In this document: positions 5,462 through 5,794 of the stretch, piece by piece
How positions within the stretch are numbered: the first letter of the stretch is position 1
Layout of the letters: every line of letters starts with the position of its first letter
NCBI GenBank assembly: GCA_029881015.1
Contig: JAOUNK010000221.1
Span: forward strand, 1 to 5,794
DNA from: Gammaproteobacteria bacterium
GTDB taxonomy: Bacteria; Pseudomonadota; Gammaproteobacteria; Steroidobacterales; Woeseiaceae
Direction of reading: 5' to 3'
DNA length: 5,794 nt
Position numbers and translations under genes: made by a program
Notes under the pieces: generated by a model
Databases searched by the model: none
Told to the model about the DNA's origin: nothing
The model's input: the letters and a program-made list of their open reading frames with translations, nothing else

Positions 5462-5794
5462 ATGACCGACCTCGTCCTGATCGACGGGTCATCGTATCTC
5501 TATCGCGCCTTTCACGCGCTGCCCTCCCTGAGTAATTCCCAGGGTGAACCAACGGGGGCGCTGCACGGCGTGTTGACGATGATCCTCAAGCTGCTGCGCG
5601 AAGAGCAGCCTGCCCATATCGCCGTGGTGTTCGACGCCCCGGGCAAGACCTTTCGCGATGAGATCTTTGCCGAGTACAAGGCCACTCGCCCACCGATGCC
5701 TGACGACCTGCGCGCCCAGGTGCGGCCCATACTCGACGCGGTCAAGGCGATGGGCCTGCCCCTGTTACAGATCGAGGGTGTCGAGGCCGATGAC
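5462..5794 (+). CDS. polA: DNA polymerase I, N-terminal part (3' end outside window)
   Basis: Replication and repair polymerase that removes Okazaki RNA primers and fills gaps. Only the first 111 residues are here, all within the 5'-3' exonuclease (FEN-like) domain. Visible signatures: LVLIDGSSYLYRAFHALP at 4-21 with metal-binding Asp8, VVFDAPGKTFRDE at 55-67 with the next conserved Asp58, EYKATRPPMPDDL at 71-83, and IEGVEADD at 104-111, whose paired Asp110-Asp111 are metal ligands of this nuclease family. The frame is open to the last base. The ATG at 5462 is chosen because it puts the conserved LIDG motif at the normal distance from the N-terminus. A weak GGA at 5451-5453 lies 8 nt upstream. 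The gene starts 17 nt after lptM, so the two are probably co-transcribed. Whether the 3'-5' exonuclease and polymerase domains follow cannot be seen. Confidence 0.95.
   Translation, partial: MTDLVLIDGSSYLYRAFHALPSLSNSQGEPTGALHGVLTMILKLLREEQPAHIAVVFDAPGKTFRDEIFAEYKATRPPMPDDLRAQVRPILDAVKAMGLPLLQIEGVEADD

Overview
This 5.8 kb window is a dense run of genes, all on the + strand. In order they are argC (3' part), an argD-type aminotransferase, argF', argB, argH, a small LptM/YifL-type lipoprotein gene, and the first 111 codons of polA. Base composition is GC-rich by eye, with strongly G/C-biased third codon positions. Together with an LptM-type lipoprotein, a Xanthomonas-like ArgH and a normal PolA N-terminus, this suggests a high-GC proteobacterium, most likely a gammaproteobacterium related to Xanthomonadales or Chromatiales. 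Taxonomy is inferred from remembered family sequences, not from a search.

Positions 1-5205 form an arginine biosynthesis operon built around the rare 'acylated' transcarbamylase route. Ordinary bacteria remove the acyl group first and then carbamoylate ornithine with OTCase. Here the transcarbamylase belongs to the ArgF' family (N-acetyl- or N-succinylornithine carbamoyltransferase), so the acyl group would be removed only after carbamoylation. ArgB phosphorylates acylglutamate, ArgC reduces the acylglutamyl phosphate, the ArgD-type enzyme transaminates the semialdehyde to acylornithine, ArgF' makes acylcitrulline, an ArgE-type hydrolase (not in this window) would release citrulline, ArgG (not in this window) makes argininosuccinate, and ArgH splits it to arginine and fumarate. 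Spacing is tight: TGATG at argC/argD, 11 nt with a strong Shine-Dalgarno before argF', and ATGA overlaps at argF'/argB and argB/argH.

The most interesting reading is that this ArgF' looks like an N-succinylornithine carbamoyltransferase (Bacteroides type) rather than the N-acetylornithine enzyme of Xanthomonas. The residue that decides acyl specificity is Ala90 (Glu in Xanthomonas, Pro in Bacteroides), and the lysine that is carboxylated in the Xanthomonas enzyme is Val. It also carries a His where both characterised types have an active-site Trp. ArgD resembles the Bacteroidetes homologue, ArgB keeps the N-terminal helix and arginine-site residues of feedback-inhibited kinases, and ArgH lacks the usual C-terminal tail.

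Positions 5206-5794 start a separate unit. A perfect TATAAT box lies just after argH, followed by the 59-residue lipoprotein gene and polA, which runs off the window end. No RNA genes, mobile elements, CRISPR arrays or convincing terminators were seen, and there is no gene-free stretch over 300 bases.
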